Part shown: one piece after another, positions 16,199 to 26,546 of the stretch
Layout of the letters: each line of letters begins with the position of its first letter
Numbering within the stretch: the stretch's first letter is position 1
NCBI GenBank assembly: GCA_030524175.1
Contig: JAUNHC010000040.1
Span: 1-48,480 of the forward strand
DNA from: Eubacteriales bacterium
Lineage (GTDB): Bacteria; Bacillota; Clostridia; Lachnospirales; Lachnospiraceae
Direction: 5' to 3'
Length of the DNA: 48,480 nucleotides
Program-made: the position numbers and the translations under genes
Notes under the pieces: model-generated
Databases searched by the model: none
What the model was told of the DNA's origin: nothing
Seen by the model: only the letters and a program-made list of their open reading frames with translations

Positions 16199-19100
16199 CT
16201 GCCACACCTCCAATCAGGGATTCTAATTTAGCGATACGCTGCTCAAGGACTGTTTGGCTCTTCTTTAGCGCATCAATCTCTTTCTTCTGCTCCTGTACAA
16301 GTTTTAGCACAACCGGGAACAACATTCTCTCATTCCAGTCCTCGACTTCGCCCTCTACATGGTCGGCAGCGATAGGGAAGATTTTATCTACATCATCCGC
16401 ATACATTCCGGGGATATCCCGGGAAATACGTTCATCGCTATCAACGAGATACCCTTCCTTGTACTGGAACCACACCACCGGAAGGTTGTATAATACCTCT
16501 GCTTCTTCCAAGGTCATATCTCGGACATGATTTTTATATTTCTTTGCGGAAGAACTACTCGAATACATTCTACCTCCTGGTACTATCCGCACAATCTTAC
16601 CGGTGGTGTCGTTTTGATTATATACCGCCGGGAATATAACATCCCGGTCAGACTCTATAATCGCATGGCATGTTAGCCGGCCATTATCATAATCCGGTCT
16701 AAACCAGAACTTCGTTGAGCCACTGTTGTTCCGCCAAATGGTCTCACGCATATACGAAGTGGATCCAAAATAGGTTGTCGAATTAAGGTAGGTTGTTGAG
16801 TTGAAGTTGACAGATGATTTAAAAGTGGCAGCTCCATTAAAATCCGCTGTATGATTAAAAGTTGAGCTACCCTGGGAACGCGTTTTAAACACTACGCACT
16901 CCATAGTGTCTCCATACACCTTGCATCCTTCAATTCTTGCGTTTCCGTCACCTCCATACACCGAGAATGGCCCGCTGGTCTGCACCCTGGCGTTTGCTGC
17001 ATCCAGGCTGATATTAAAAGTTCCTATACCTCCTTCATCTGTTGTGCGTTTAGCAGTGCAGGACAGCGATGTCTGTCCAACCGTCCATCCAGCGAGATTA
17101 CCTGTGTCGATATAACTGGCATTGATATAGACTTTACCTCCATACAGGTAGATTCCCTGCGTGTCCCCATTATTGGTGAGGATATTGAATATTTCCTGCT
17201 GGGAGAGATTCGGCTTTATATTAGCAAGTTTAGAGTCCGTATAGGCGTTGGCGCTACTCAGTGCGTTATCTGCGTAACCATAAGCGATATCTCCTATCGT
17301 CTGCCCGGATAAACTGAATGTCTTTGCCCGGATAGTTACATTACCAGCATCGTCAATGTAAAAGGTGGTGTTATTAGAACTATCCTTAACACTGATACCT
17401 TTGGCATTGATGAAATTCCCGGCCAAAACCCCCGCCAGTACATACTCGATATTAAGGTATATCTTTCCGTCCTTGATAAATATCCCCTGCGTACTCCCGC
17501 CGTTCGTAAGCTTGTTAAATACCTCGCTCTGCCCCAGGCTGGTGTCATATTCCGTGATAGCTCCGGATATATCCGAGGCATCCACATATTTCGTATCAAT
17601 CCAATCATCAGCGTTATAATTCCCGGTTTCGCGGCCAACCTTACATATTTTTACGGCGGCTTTTTTATCCTCAACTGAGGTAACCCACAAATCACCTACC
17701 TCATAAGGAGGGATTGGCTGGGCCACAAATATTTGAGCTTTTCCGTCTATGGCATCAAACACAGAATCCGGAGGGGTTGTCTTGCTCTCATCCCATCCGG
17801 ATCCATTGTATCTGTAGGTCCTCTGGCGGCTTGTATCATACCAGAGGTCGCCCTTGTGTTCTGCTTTCTGGGCAGTGTTCCAGTTCAATGCCGGGTCTGC
17901 TGATTGATACCAGGTTTCAGCCTTCTTGTCGGCCTGGGCCTGTAGATCGCTTACAGTTTCCGCGAACTCACCAGTCAGGAAGGTGTTGAGGTTGGTATCA
18001 TCCGTGTATTTGCTGGCTTTTTCCCAGTCCGTGGATACATAGGTTCCCGTACTCCTTGACACCCGGCAGCGCATCATATCGCCGCCACTACCCTGCGCCC
18101 ACAGGTCGCCGATATCATATGGAGGTTGTGGCGTTACAACAAATACCCGGCGTTTACCGTCTGCGGTATCCTGGGCGTGTTCAGCCGATGCTATCGCCTT
18201 GGTGATATCCGCATCCTGAATGATCTGCCATTTCCAGGTAGCGCCGTCAAGTAAAAATCGGTAAGCATACCCCTTTGACTTCCAATAAAATATATCACCC
18301 TCATGCTTCTTCCGCAGCTCCGTGGTGGTCCACTGGGATGCAGGGTGGTTTTGGAGAGACGGCTCGTAATCATAGTAAAAACTCTCAATCTGCCCGTCTA
18401 TCTGGGCTTGCAGTTCCTCTATGTCCGGTCCATATACAGCATTTACGAAATCGTTTAGCTCATCTTGAGCTAACTCTTCGATGGTCTTGCCGCGCAAGGA
18501 AAAGCTGTCCGCTACAATCTCTACTCGCCCGGTGTCTATATCCGCATTAAATAGGATATTCCCCTGATTATCCCGAACCACCAGTGCCCCGGTGTTGATC
18601 CAGTCGGCATTGAGACCGATGGTATGCAGTATCCGGGCGATCACATCACCATCCACGGTCATGCCACCATTCCAGGTATCCCCACCATCCGTAGACACGC
18701 CCCAGGCTTCCGCAGTCATTTTCCAGACAATAGCGGATTCCTTCAGGATTGGCTTGTCATGCAGGTAATATATCTTACTGCCGTCTTGCTGAGTTTCGAT
18801 AGTGGAATATAACCCGCTGGATTGTTCCAGACGGTTGCCAAGGTCTTCCATTGCTTTTTCCCATTCCGTTTTATTGCGCTTTATCTGCCGGCGAAGTGTC
18901 CGGTACGTCTGGGTTGCCTTGCTGGGACGGGTAGCGCTATTCCGGGCCGGCGATTCTGCACCGCAGGATACCTTCTGGTAATTTCCAGCCTGGAAGGTAG
19001 TCTCTGTAATGACTGTGCGGTACCGGTTGCCTTTACGGTCCACCAGATATGCACAGTCACCGGCCTCCATAGCGGGGTCACTCAAGCAAGAAACCGAAAA

Positions 19101-20150
19101 CGGCCGGAAAGTCATACCGATAAGCCGGCTACCGAGGTAAGACGCAACCAGAGCACCTTTCCCGCCCTGGATCAGCTTGTTATCTTCGATGGTCAGCACA
19201 TAATCATCCTCACCGGCTTGATATGTGATATCATCCTCTTCGCTGTCTTCCGGTGCTGTCTCTATCACCCGGATTCCGGTTATGGTTACATCATCGGTAG
19301 CTACAGTCATGGAGGATAAGGAGTGGATCTGGTGGAATTTGGAAAGCGACTTAAAGTCTCCACCGTCGTAGTCGTCACCAGAAGAATAATCCTTAAAGTT
19401 TCCTCCATCGGCGTTGTCCCCCGTGGAATACGGTTTATCCCCGTCAAACTTGCCGCCGTCCAGGTCATCCTCGTTTTCCAGGACGCTCATGTCGTACCAG
19501 CCAAGCGAGAGCTGCCCGTTTGCATTGCACTTGCACCAATGGCAGCTTATCTGTCCGACATAGGACAGGATTTCCCGGAAGGTAGATTTATCATCTGGTC
19601 TGGTATCCACCACATAGTCATCCATTTCAAACGCCGCACTGTCTGGGGCCAACTGCACCTCGCAGCAACTGCAGGCATCCCGGACGATCGCACCCAGGGT
19701 GGCTGGGTAGGTAAGCTTGCTTAAGGTGTAGGGCTGGTCAAAACGAGCCATGTTATCCAAACACTCCAAGGTGATGATAGAGCCGTTGTATCTCGGATCA
19801 TCTACAGTATAAATACCTTTTTTTACGGTCTCTATCGTTTCATCTGGCAGCTCCAATCCCACCCTGATATCGGAAACAACGGCGCCCGTGAAATCATAAT
19901 CGGAATAGTCGTCATAAATGTTATTAAGAATAAGAGTAAATTTCCCGGTAATGGCTGCTCCTATATCAAAATTATTATCGCTTGATGTAGCCTCCTCAAC
20001 CTTAAATCCGTTATTCCAGATTTGTGAGTTGTCAACCGGAAGTTTTGTTCCATCGGCCAGAGTGATCGTGCAAGACTCTATGTAGCGGCGATTGTCATTG
20101 TTCAGTTCGTTTCTAAATGTTGTTGATGTGTTTTGCATGATATCACCCAT
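16188..20150 (-). CDS. Large tail protein with C-terminal S74 chaperone domain
   Basis: 1320 residues. The N-terminal 400 residues resemble prophage endopeptidase/baseplate hub proteins (DGTKLPVDNSQIWNNG, AIVRDACSCCEVQL). The middle carries three GDLW modules (PPYDIGDLWAQG, KGDLWYD, PPYEVGDLWVT). The end is an intramolecular chaperone of the peptidase S74 type: SSSSAKKYKNHV with the Ser/Lys pair for self-cleavage, then GMYADDVDKIFP and a terminal coiled coil (QKKEIDALKKSQTVLEQR). The chaperone would trimerise the fibre and then be released. Start at 20150 or 20138. Confidence 0.9.
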   Translation of the reverse strand: MGDIMQNTSTTFRNELNNDNRRYIESCTITLADGTKLPVDNSQIWNNGFKVEEATSSDNNFDIGAAITGKFTLILNNIYDDYSDYDFTGAVVSDIRVGLELPDETIETVKKGIYTVDDPRYNGSIITLECLDNMARFDQPYTLSKLTYPATLGAIVRDACSCCEVQLAPDSAAFEMDDYVVDTRPDDKSTFREILSYVGQISCHWCKCNANGQLSLGWYDMSVLENEDDLDGGKFDGDKPYSTGDNADGGNFKDYSSGDDYDGGDFKSLSKFHQIHSLSSMTVATDDVTITGIRVIETAPEDSEEDDITYQAGEDDYVLTIEDNKLIQGGKGALVASYLGSRLIGMTFRPFSVSCLSDPAMEAGDCAYLVDRKGNRYRTVITETTFQAGNYQKVSCGAESPARNSATRPSKATQTYRTLRRQIKRNKTEWEKAMEDLGNRLEQSSGLYSTIETQQDGSKIYYLHDKPILKESAIVWKMTAEAWGVSTDGGDTWNGGMTVDGDVIARILHTIGLNADWINTGALVVRDNQGNILFNADIDTGRVEIVADSFSLRGKTIEELAQDELNDFVNAVYGPDIEELQAQIDGQIESFYYDYEPSLQNHPASQWTTTELRKKHEGDIFYWKSKGYAYRFLLDGATWKWQIIQDADITKAIASAEHAQDTADGKRRVFVVTPQPPYDIGDLWAQGSGGDMMRCRVSRSTGTYVSTDWEKASKYTDDTNLNTFLTGEFAETVSDLQAQADKKAETWYQSADPALNWNTAQKAEHKGDLWYDTSRQRTYRYNGSGWDESKTTPPDSVFDAIDGKAQIFVAQPIPPYEVGDLWVTSVEDKKAAVKICKVGRETGNYNADDWIDTKYVDASDISGAITEYDTSLGQSEVFNKLTNGGSTQGIFIKDGKIYLNIEYVLAGVLAGNFINAKGISVKDSSNNTTFYIDDAGNVTIRAKTFSLSGQTIGDIAYGYADNALSSANAYTDSKLANIKPNLSQQEIFNILTNNGDTQGIYLYGGKVYINASYIDTGNLAGWTVGQTSLSCTAKRTTDEGGIGTFNISLDAANARVQTSGPFSVYGGDGNARIEGCKVYGDTMECVVFKTRSQGSSTFNHTADFNGAATFKSSVNFNSTTYLNSTTYFGSTSYMRETIWRNNSGSTKFWFRPDYDNGRLTCHAIIESDRDVIFPAVYNQNDTTGKIVRIVPGGRMYSSSSSAKKYKNHVRDMTLEEAEVLYNLPVVWFQYKEGYLVDSDERISRDIPGMYADDVDKIFPIAADHVEGEVEDWNERMLFPVVLKLVQEQKKEIDALKKSQTVLEQRIAKLESLIGGVADGD

Positions 20151-20508
20151 ACCTTTCTATAATATCAAAGTTGAGGGAGGAATAACGTTCTCTGCCTTTT
20201 GCCCACCATTTCACGTCCGCCTCCATATCTCCCGTATAAAAACTTCTTGTTGTATCAGAACCGTCTAACGGATCCCAATACGTTACATTCACATATTCCG
20301 GATTAAACGCCACTAATATCTCATGTATTTCCTGTTTCGTTAGGTTCGACCACCCCAATGAGAGTGTCCTTGACATTCCGATTCTATTTTTATGCATAGT
20401 CTTATCATCGGTACGTCCTGCATCTTTGGCGCTTATATCGCTTTTTTTCCATCGCAGTTTCGATGGGCATTTGAATGTTTTCCCATCTACTAAAATGACT
20501 CCATCCAT
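20143..20508 (-). CDS. Small tail protein
   Basis: 121 residues (ILVDGKTFKCPSKLRWKK, RTLSLGWSNLTKQEIHEIL, YWDPLDGSDTTRSFYTGDM). It sits between the tape measure and the large baseplate protein, where distal tail or adaptor proteins are usually found. It overlaps the next start by 8 bp. Family name not certain. Confidence 0.75.
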   Translation of the reverse strand: MDGVILVDGKTFKCPSKLRWKKSDISAKDAGRTDDKTMHKNRIGMSRTLSLGWSNLTKQEIHEILVAFNPEYVNVTYWDPLDGSDTTRSFYTGDMEADVKWWAKGRERYSSLNFDIIERYG

Positions 20509-20519
20509 CTGCCCACCTC

Positions 20520-23500
20520 CTAAATATCTTCCGTGACAGTGTAACGCCCTTCATATTTCTTTTTACCCTTCCGGATAAACTTGTAAGCTGCCTCACTGTC
20601 AGCATTTATTGTAACTTCAACCGTAACATTCTTGTCATTATTGTCAGCAGCAAAAATATCGCTGGCCTCAAAAGCGTCCATTACAGCCTCAAATACCCCA
20701 AGTTTGATGCCATCCACCATTTTTGTGACAGCATTCCCGAACAGTGCATAAACATTTTCTCGCGGAGTATATGCTGCCTCTTGTCCATCCATATGATCTG
20801 ATATAGCGGCAGCAAGCTTGCTCATGGCAGAGCTGCGTTCAAATGGCACAACGGCTTCTGCACCATCTTCTCCAACTCCAATAACAGAAGGACTATCGAA
20901 AAATCCGCCTTTTTTGTACCATTGTACGGAAGATCTCATGTTGTACGAATAGGAAGTCCCGTTACTCCATGCACTGCTTGAGACGGATATTTGCGGCGTA
21001 GGAATATGTACAGAACGGAATCCATTCGCTATCTGTTGTGCGGCATTCTGCCCCACCCAAGTCAAATCTCCAATGGCGCTTGAAATCCTGTATCCCAGGT
21101 TTATGAAGGATGACGCGATATTTCCGGTTGTTCTATTGGTATCTGCAAGCATATTGTCCAATTCGGTTTTAACCTTTTTGGATGCCCGTTCCCATATCTG
21201 GTTAGTATTGATCAGTACAGATTTCCAGTAACTCTGCACTGTAGTCAGTACGTTACCCATTGTTTTTTTGGTATCTGTGTCCATTCCCGACACGGAACCA
21301 GCCACCGTCTTCTGTGACTCTTTCCAGTTTGAATCCGTGTTCTTTTTAACATTGTCGAAAGACTTTTCTACAGTATTTTGAATTGCTGGAAAGTCTTTTT
21401 GTGATTTCCCTGTAAGCCAGTCCCATATTCCACCAACCGTGGATTTTACATTGTCCCAAACTTCGCCGGTTTTAGTCTTTGCAGATTCCCACGCTTCAGA
21501 TACAGAGCCTTTGATATTTTCGAAATTTGTAGATGCAGACGTGGTCATATTGTCCCATATTCCACCTACAGTTGTTTTGATACTATTCCAGACTTTATTA
21601 CCTTTTTCCTTCACGGTATCCCAGGCTCCGGTCACGGTATCTTTAATATCCGTAAATTTTTCAGACGCTGCAGTCTTAAGCCCTTCCCAAGCATCTCCTA
21701 TAGTGCCGGTAATTCCTTCCCATGCCGTGGACGCCGCATCTGTGATAGTTGTCCACACTCCACCAATAGTATCTTTGATATTGGTAAACACACCCACCAC
21801 ATCAGCTACAAGATTTTTGATGCCACCCAATAGACCATCCATGAGATATCCGCCCATCTCGGCCATGACGGTTGATGGTGAGTGTATCCCGAATATAGAC
21901 TTAAATCCTTCCACAAACGGCGAAAAGATGTTGTCTTTAATCCAAGATCCAATTCCAACAAAAGCATCTTTAATCCCCTTCAGGATTCCAGCTACTATGT
22001 CTCCTCCGCACTCTTCGATTTTGCTCTGGAAATACTCCTTGGCGCTGTTAATGGCGCTCCCAATGGCCTCACCTATGACTGTGCCTATATCGAAAAGAGC
22101 TTTGACTGCAGATGCTAAGTATTCACCTGCGCTTGCAAAAGTTCCTTTCCAGTCAAAATCTATAAGAAAGTCCTTGATAGCACTACCTATTTGAGCAACA
22201 ATTCCCTTCCAGTCAATTGTCTGAATTACTCCTGAAAGTAAATCCCACAATGCTTTAGGCAGACTGGCAAGCGCCATCAAAGCCTCATAAATAATCCCTT
22301 TCCAGTCAATTGCATTTAAGAATTTACCTACGGAAACTCCGATTTCTTTCCAGTCAATAGAGTACAGCGCTGATTTTATCGCTGTGAACAGTCCCTTTAC
22401 TCCATTTGACAGTCCTTCCCCGGCTTTCGCCCAATCAATTTTAGCTACTGCATCATTGATAAATTGTGAAAAGGAAAGCCCGAACTGTTCCCATTCAAAC
22501 CCCGTAAGTGCTTCATATCCGAAGTCTATGATTGTGTTGATACCCTGGGCAAATGTTGTACCCACAAGTCCCCAATCAGTCGTGAACAGAAATGAATTTA
22601 CACTGTCGATAATACCTGCCGTGATGTTTGATATGGTTGACCTTATCAGCCCCCAGTCCAGATTAGATAGGGCTGCGTTGATTCCATTCCCTGCTGCAAC
22701 TCCAATCCCATTCCAGTTAAATGTGGTTGCAAATGCCTGCAGGTAAGTAAAGACCGTATTGATACCATTTGCCAGTGACGTTCCTGCCAGGCTCCAATCT
22801 GTGGAACCGATCGCGTTATTAAGCGTCTGTGCTATTCCCTGGCCATAATTAAAGGCCGTGGATTTCAACAGGTCCCAATCAATGCCATTCAATACGCCAT
22901 TGATTCCATTTCCGATGGCGTTTCCAAGACTTCCCCAATGGAAGTTTTCAGCAAAGGTGTTAGCAAACCCAAATACGGTATTAAGCCCTTGTGCCAGGGT
23001 GTTTCCAACAAGTCCCCAGTCAGTGGTTTCGATAAATCCATTTAGGAAAGTGGCAATACTTTTGGCAATCTTATTAGCTGTATTCTTAATGTTGTCCCAC
23101 GGAATATTGGCAAGAGCAGTATTCAGCTTTTTCCCGAGCATAGAGCCGATCTCGGTAAAATCAGCGTTCTTCCAAGCATCCTTGATCTGCTGTGCCAAAT
23201 CCTTCATTTTGCTGGTGATCTGGACCGTCTCAAACATATCACCAGGCGTGAGTCCGCCCATATCCCCAGCATCATCATTGTCAGAATCAGATGAGCTATT
23301 ATCATCCATCTTGTTAATCTGATCAAAGCCAAGGATAGTCTTTTTGAGGTCTTCGTTTGCCTGTTTCGCCTTCTTGGCACTGGAGGTATTCTGGTTTAGA
23401 CTGGCGGCGTAATCCTGGTTAACTTTCTTAGCCCTTACATAGCTGCTGTTTCCTGTAAGTGCCCCGGTCAACTGCCCGAACGCATTTACGACAGAAATAA

Positions 23501-24902
23501 TTTTCTGTATGAGGCTGTTAAGGATTGGAGCGACTATGTCCAGGATTGGAGCGAAGGCTGCTGCCAGGGCGTTCTTAAGCTGTGTTAATGACGACATCAG
23601 CATAGACAGGCTACGATTTGTGCTGTCGCTGTATTGGGCGAGATTCTGGAATCCTTCCTTGGCTCCATCCAACGCGCCGCGAATAACAAAGCTTGCAAAC
23701 ATAAACTTCGCCGTCATGCCAATGGTTTTTAGGACTCCTGACAGCCCTCTGCCTGAAGTCCCCAATCCGTTAAATGACGACTTTGTCCGGTGTAACACCG
23801 GAATACCCGATGCAAATCTCTGTATGAGCGCACCGAATAGTCCGGATGTCTTTTTGATGACAGTGCCAACGCCAGTGAAAACAGATTTCATGCCACCAAA
23901 TGTTTTCCCCATTCCTCCCCATCCTCTGGGAGTCTTAAAGCTTACGTTTTCCTGTGCTGCTGTTTTTGGACGCTGTACGTCCAATCCTTTTTTCTGCATG
24001 ACACGCTTTTCATTGTTATAGCGTTCTAGTGTCTCCCGTGCTTTTTCTATATCATACTTAACATTCTGCCAAGCTCTGGCCTCTTCATCCAGTCCCATTG
24101 CCTTCATGCGTTCCTGCTTTTCCAAATATCTCTGCAGTTTCTTTTCTGTATCTTCAATCGCTTTGGAATTCTTTTCCCAGGCGCGGTATATCCCCTCTGA
24201 AGCTCCGGCCTTTTGCAGCTCTTTCATACGAGATTTCATATTACTGAGCTTTTCTTCTTCGCTTTTGATTGTGGCATCTATGGGACTCCTTGTTTTTGCA
24301 CTGGAAGCCCGGCTCTTTCTCTCTTCGAGTTTCAGAAGTGCCTTTTCTGACTTTTCAGCCTCCTTACGGAGTTCAATCAGTTCCTCGCTCAGTCCTACTT
24401 TTCCGGAGTTTTCCATCTCTCCGGCTGACTGTTCCAGACGTTCCATTTGTTCTGTAGCACTTTTGATATCATGCTGCAGATTCTCCCATGATGCCCGGTT
24501 CTTTGATACTCCAAGCCCCTCCATCTTAGCCATTTTCTCTTCCAGTTTAGAGAGGTAGTTTTCAGTCTTTTCTATCTCCGCATCCAATGTCTGGAAGTCT
24601 TCCGTGTGCACCTTTATCCCAGCATCTAGCTGGAATTGTTTTACCCGGTCTTTCATTCCTCCGTATAGGTTTTTGGGGGTTAGCTGAGACGTCATTTTCT
24701 TAATTTTTGCCAGAGTATTTCTGACAGAAGAAATTGCCTTTCCATTATCAAGACCGCTTAAGGGGCTTTTCGTCTTTTCTGCCTCTTTGCGGATGGAGGC
24801 AGTGGTTTCCTTTGCGATCTGCTTGGCCTTTTCCATCTCTTTTTTGTATGGGGCTGTTGTCGCTTCAAGCACTACTTTTAATTTTGCAAGTTCTTCGCTC
24901 AT
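20520..24902 (-). CDS. Tape measure protein
   Basis: 1460 residues, the longest gene of the prophage. The N-terminal 330 residues are charged coiled coil. Next is a hydrophobic stretch (FMFASFVIRGALDGAKEG, APILDIVAPILNSLIQKI). A series of about 50-residue repeats follows, with DW(G/S)L(V/A)G..(L/F)AQG(L/I)N and DWKGI cores, then a Trp-containing repeat (TVGGIWDNM, GEVWDNVKSTVGGIWDWL). It sets tail length and probably takes part in DNA delivery. No lysozyme motif seen. Confidence 0.95.
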   Translation of the reverse strand: MSEELAKLKVVLEATTAPYKKEMEKAKQIAKETTASIRKEAEKTKSPLSGLDNGKAISSVRNTLAKIKKMTSQLTPKNLYGGMKDRVKQFQLDAGIKVHTEDFQTLDAEIEKTENYLSKLEEKMAKMEGLGVSKNRASWENLQHDIKSATEQMERLEQSAGEMENSGKVGLSEELIELRKEAEKSEKALLKLEERKSRASSAKTRSPIDATIKSEEEKLSNMKSRMKELQKAGASEGIYRAWEKNSKAIEDTEKKLQRYLEKQERMKAMGLDEEARAWQNVKYDIEKARETLERYNNEKRVMQKKGLDVQRPKTAAQENVSFKTPRGWGGMGKTFGGMKSVFTGVGTVIKKTSGLFGALIQRFASGIPVLHRTKSSFNGLGTSGRGLSGVLKTIGMTAKFMFASFVIRGALDGAKEGFQNLAQYSDSTNRSLSMLMSSLTQLKNALAAAFAPILDIVAPILNSLIQKIISVVNAFGQLTGALTGNSSYVRAKKVNQDYAASLNQNTSSAKKAKQANEDLKKTILGFDQINKMDDNSSSDSDNDDAGDMGGLTPGDMFETVQITSKMKDLAQQIKDAWKNADFTEIGSMLGKKLNTALANIPWDNIKNTANKIAKSIATFLNGFIETTDWGLVGNTLAQGLNTVFGFANTFAENFHWGSLGNAIGNGINGVLNGIDWDLLKSTAFNYGQGIAQTLNNAIGSTDWSLAGTSLANGINTVFTYLQAFATTFNWNGIGVAAGNGINAALSNLDWGLIRSTISNITAGIIDSVNSFLFTTDWGLVGTTFAQGINTIIDFGYEALTGFEWEQFGLSFSQFINDAVAKIDWAKAGEGLSNGVKGLFTAIKSALYSIDWKEIGVSVGKFLNAIDWKGIIYEALMALASLPKALWDLLSGVIQTIDWKGIVAQIGSAIKDFLIDFDWKGTFASAGEYLASAVKALFDIGTVIGEAIGSAINSAKEYFQSKIEECGGDIVAGILKGIKDAFVGIGSWIKDNIFSPFVEGFKSIFGIHSPSTVMAEMGGYLMDGLLGGIKNLVADVVGVFTNIKDTIGGVWTTITDAASTAWEGITGTIGDAWEGLKTAASEKFTDIKDTVTGAWDTVKEKGNKVWNSIKTTVGGIWDNMTTSASTNFENIKGSVSEAWESAKTKTGEVWDNVKSTVGGIWDWLTGKSQKDFPAIQNTVEKSFDNVKKNTDSNWKESQKTVAGSVSGMDTDTKKTMGNVLTTVQSYWKSVLINTNQIWERASKKVKTELDNMLADTNRTTGNIASSFINLGYRISSAIGDLTWVGQNAAQQIANGFRSVHIPTPQISVSSSAWSNGTSYSYNMRSSVQWYKKGGFFDSPSVIGVGEDGAEAVVPFERSSAMSKLAAAISDHMDGQEAAYTPRENVYALFGNAVTKMVDGIKLGVFEAVMDAFEASDIFAADNNDKNVTVEVTINADSEAAYKFIRKGKKKYEGRYTVTEDI

Positions 24903-24934
24903 ACTTCACCTCCTTCCACATAAAAATAGCAGGG

Positions 24935-25359
24935 TCACATTCCCTGCCGGCGGCGCCGGTTAAACTCTTTTATGTATTCCTGACGCTGTTTTTTGTATTC
25001 TTCTAAATCTCGTATTCTTTTTTGTTCTTCATAATACTTCTTATCATTATCAAATATATCCGTATAATAATCCCAAGGCTTTGAAAGCTCGTTCTTTTTT
25101 TCCGAAAACAATATCGCTATATTTATAGCTGTCGCCTCTGCGATCTTGAAATCATCAATGATTTTTTCCCTACGCTTCCGGCTCTCCACCCTTATACGGC
25201 TTTCCATCATATCCAAAATTTCGTTGATAGAGGATTCCCAGAATAAATCTATAGGTATCCCAGCATCCAAAGCCTTCGGATACAGATCAGAGAGGTAATC
25301 AGACTGCAGCTTTATTCGTTCCCCATCTCTTCCATGATTGCCACCGCCTGCTTCTCTGG
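24935..25359 (-). CDS. Tail assembly chaperone, frameshift extension (T part)
   Basis: Open in the -1 frame relative to the 25312-25746 gene from the slip site onward; ends at 24935. Without a frameshift its only start would be TTG 25270 (LDAGIPIDLFWESS) with no ribosome binding site. The charged helical C-terminus (YYEEQKRIRDLEEYKKQRQEY) fits the T domain of G-T fusions, which binds the tape measure and recruits tail subunits. Expression as a fusion is inferred from position and the slippery site. Confidence 0.75.
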
Positions 25360-25746
25360 GAAAAAACCCGATACCGCCATAAGTGGAATGATCACTTTGC
25401 TAAATAAATCTGTCTGGTTGCCGTCCTCTTCCGTCCATTTATCATAGAGTTTTTGCACATCTGTATAGTCAATCCCGTGTTCCCAAGGGTCCATAGCAGC
25501 CTGTATGATCGTCAGCATTACAGACAGCGGAGGAATATCGTCAATCAGGTTCAGGATATTCTTTCTGTACTTATTTTCTAGTTTCCCGATTGTAGATGCC
25601 TTTAGCTTCAATCGGTAGTCCCTCCCTCCTACTGTCCAGTAATGGAATGGCTTGCGTTTCTTCCTCTCTTCGTTCAGGTCTACTACCTTTTTCTCAGATA
25701 CTTCTTCCTCTCTGATCTCTTCATCAAAACCACCAAGATTGTTCAT
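25312..25746 (-). CDS. Tail assembly chaperone (G part)
   Basis: 144 residues: an acidic N-terminus, then FHYWTVGGRDYRLKLKAS, LENKYRKNILNLIDD and a C-terminal helix (FFPEKQAVAIMEEM). It lies between the major tail protein and the tape measure, the fixed place of this chaperone. It should bind the tape measure during tail assembly. A -1 slip near its end gives the longer fusion. Confidence 0.85.
   Translation of the reverse strand: MNNLGGFDEEIREEEVSEKKVVDLNEERKKRKPFHYWTVGGRDYRLKLKASTIGKLENKYRKNILNLIDDIPPLSVMLTIIQAAMDPWEHGIDYTDVQKLYDKWTEEDGNQTDLFSKVIIPLMAVSGFFPEKQAVAIMEEMGNE
25360..25366 (-). promoter_or_regulatory. Probable -1 ribosomal frameshift site
   Basis: On the coding strand the heptamer T TTT TTC lies in the X XXY YYZ register of the upstream chaperone gene (GGT TTT TTC CCA), about 16 codons before its stop. 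The -1 frame is open from here to 24935. Such slips join the G and T tail chaperones in many long-tailed phages. An alternative weaker slip is GGGGAAC just before the stop. Confidence 0.7.
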
Positions 25747-25760
25747 TTTTTAGCTCCTCC

Positions 25761-26171
25761 TTATGCCGGGTCTGTATATTTGAGGTCGCTCTGGACCATC
25801 ATAGTTACATCAAATTCGATTACCCCGTTTACCCCTCCGCCTGTACGCTTGACAGAAACCTGGGAGTCAAATTCTGTAGTGCTTCCGTCCACTAATGTTT
25901 CCTGGAAGGACAATATCTCATCGCTCTTTTCTGCTTCTCGCAAGGTACGATAAGGAGATTCCGCAGATGTATTGTCATATTTAAACTTGTAGACCATTTC
26001 AGGGAGATCCCCAATACCTTTTTCATACTTTTTATGCGGATCAGTGAGTACCGTGTTATCTACTTTTTCCGGGTCTGTTCCCATCTCTGGTATTTCCTTT
26101 AACCCCGGAAGGTCAGTGTAAGTCGAACCGCCTTTTTTCTTATATCCTAACTTTGCTCCATTTGCTAACAT
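25761..26171 (-). CDS. Major tail protein
   Basis: 136 residues (MLANGAKLGYKKKGGSTYTD, LKEIPEMGTDPEKVDNT, and a terminal strand MMVQSDLKYTDP). This is the usual pattern of the small tube-forming protein of Firmicutes siphophages: polymerises into the tail tube. Followed by the chaperone and preceded by the tail terminator. Confidence 0.9.
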   Translation of the reverse strand: MLANGAKLGYKKKGGSTYTDLPGLKEIPEMGTDPEKVDNTVLTDPHKKYEKGIGDLPEMVYKFKYDNTSAESPYRTLREAEKSDEILSFQETLVDGSTTEFDSQVSVKRTGGGVNGVIEFDVTMMVQSDLKYTDPA

Positions 26172-26186
26172 TCTTCATCATCCTTT

Positions 26187-26546
26187 CTAATTGTTCCAAT
26201 ATACGTAATCGGAGTACATGTCAATGATCCCTTCGTACCTCATCTGCTTGTGTTTCAGCCCCGATGGGTCTGGCGTATCTGCGCATCCGGTACGTACCAG
26301 ACCTAAAGCCGCCATTGCTTCATCTACAGCCAGCGTTGCTGCCGAAGTGCTCTGATTGTGCCAGATATCAATGCGATAGCGGACTTTCGCCTTGTCTTCT
26401 TTGTTGCCGGTGCGCTCAACAACACTGTTATCTTCTTCGACATACTGGATTGCCGGGAAGTCCGCCCAATCTTTCGGGTATACATCGGATACATTATCAG
26501 TCACTTTCAGGAGAGCTGCGTATACCTCATCTTTTACATTTTTCAT
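26187..26546 (-). CDS. Tail terminator / minor tail protein (DUF3168-like)
   Basis: 119 residues (MKNVKDEVYAALLKVTDNVS, YRIDIWHNQSTSAATLAVDE, AMAALGLVRTGC). The order gp10-like, this gene, major tail protein matches the tail-terminator position, and the pattern resembles DUF3168-type completion proteins. Its ATG overlaps the stop of the upstream gene. Confidence 0.8.
   Translation of the reverse strand: MKNVKDEVYAALLKVTDNVSDVYPKDWADFPAIQYVEEDNSVVERTGNKEDKAKVRYRIDIWHNQSTSAATLAVDEAMAALGLVRTGCADTPDPSGLKHKQMRYEGIIDMYSDYVYWNN

Noticed and set aside
16125-16213. TTG start at 16213 for the heptad-repeat fibre
   Set aside because: ATG 16198 has GGAGG at good spacing, while TTG 16213 overlaps that same site.
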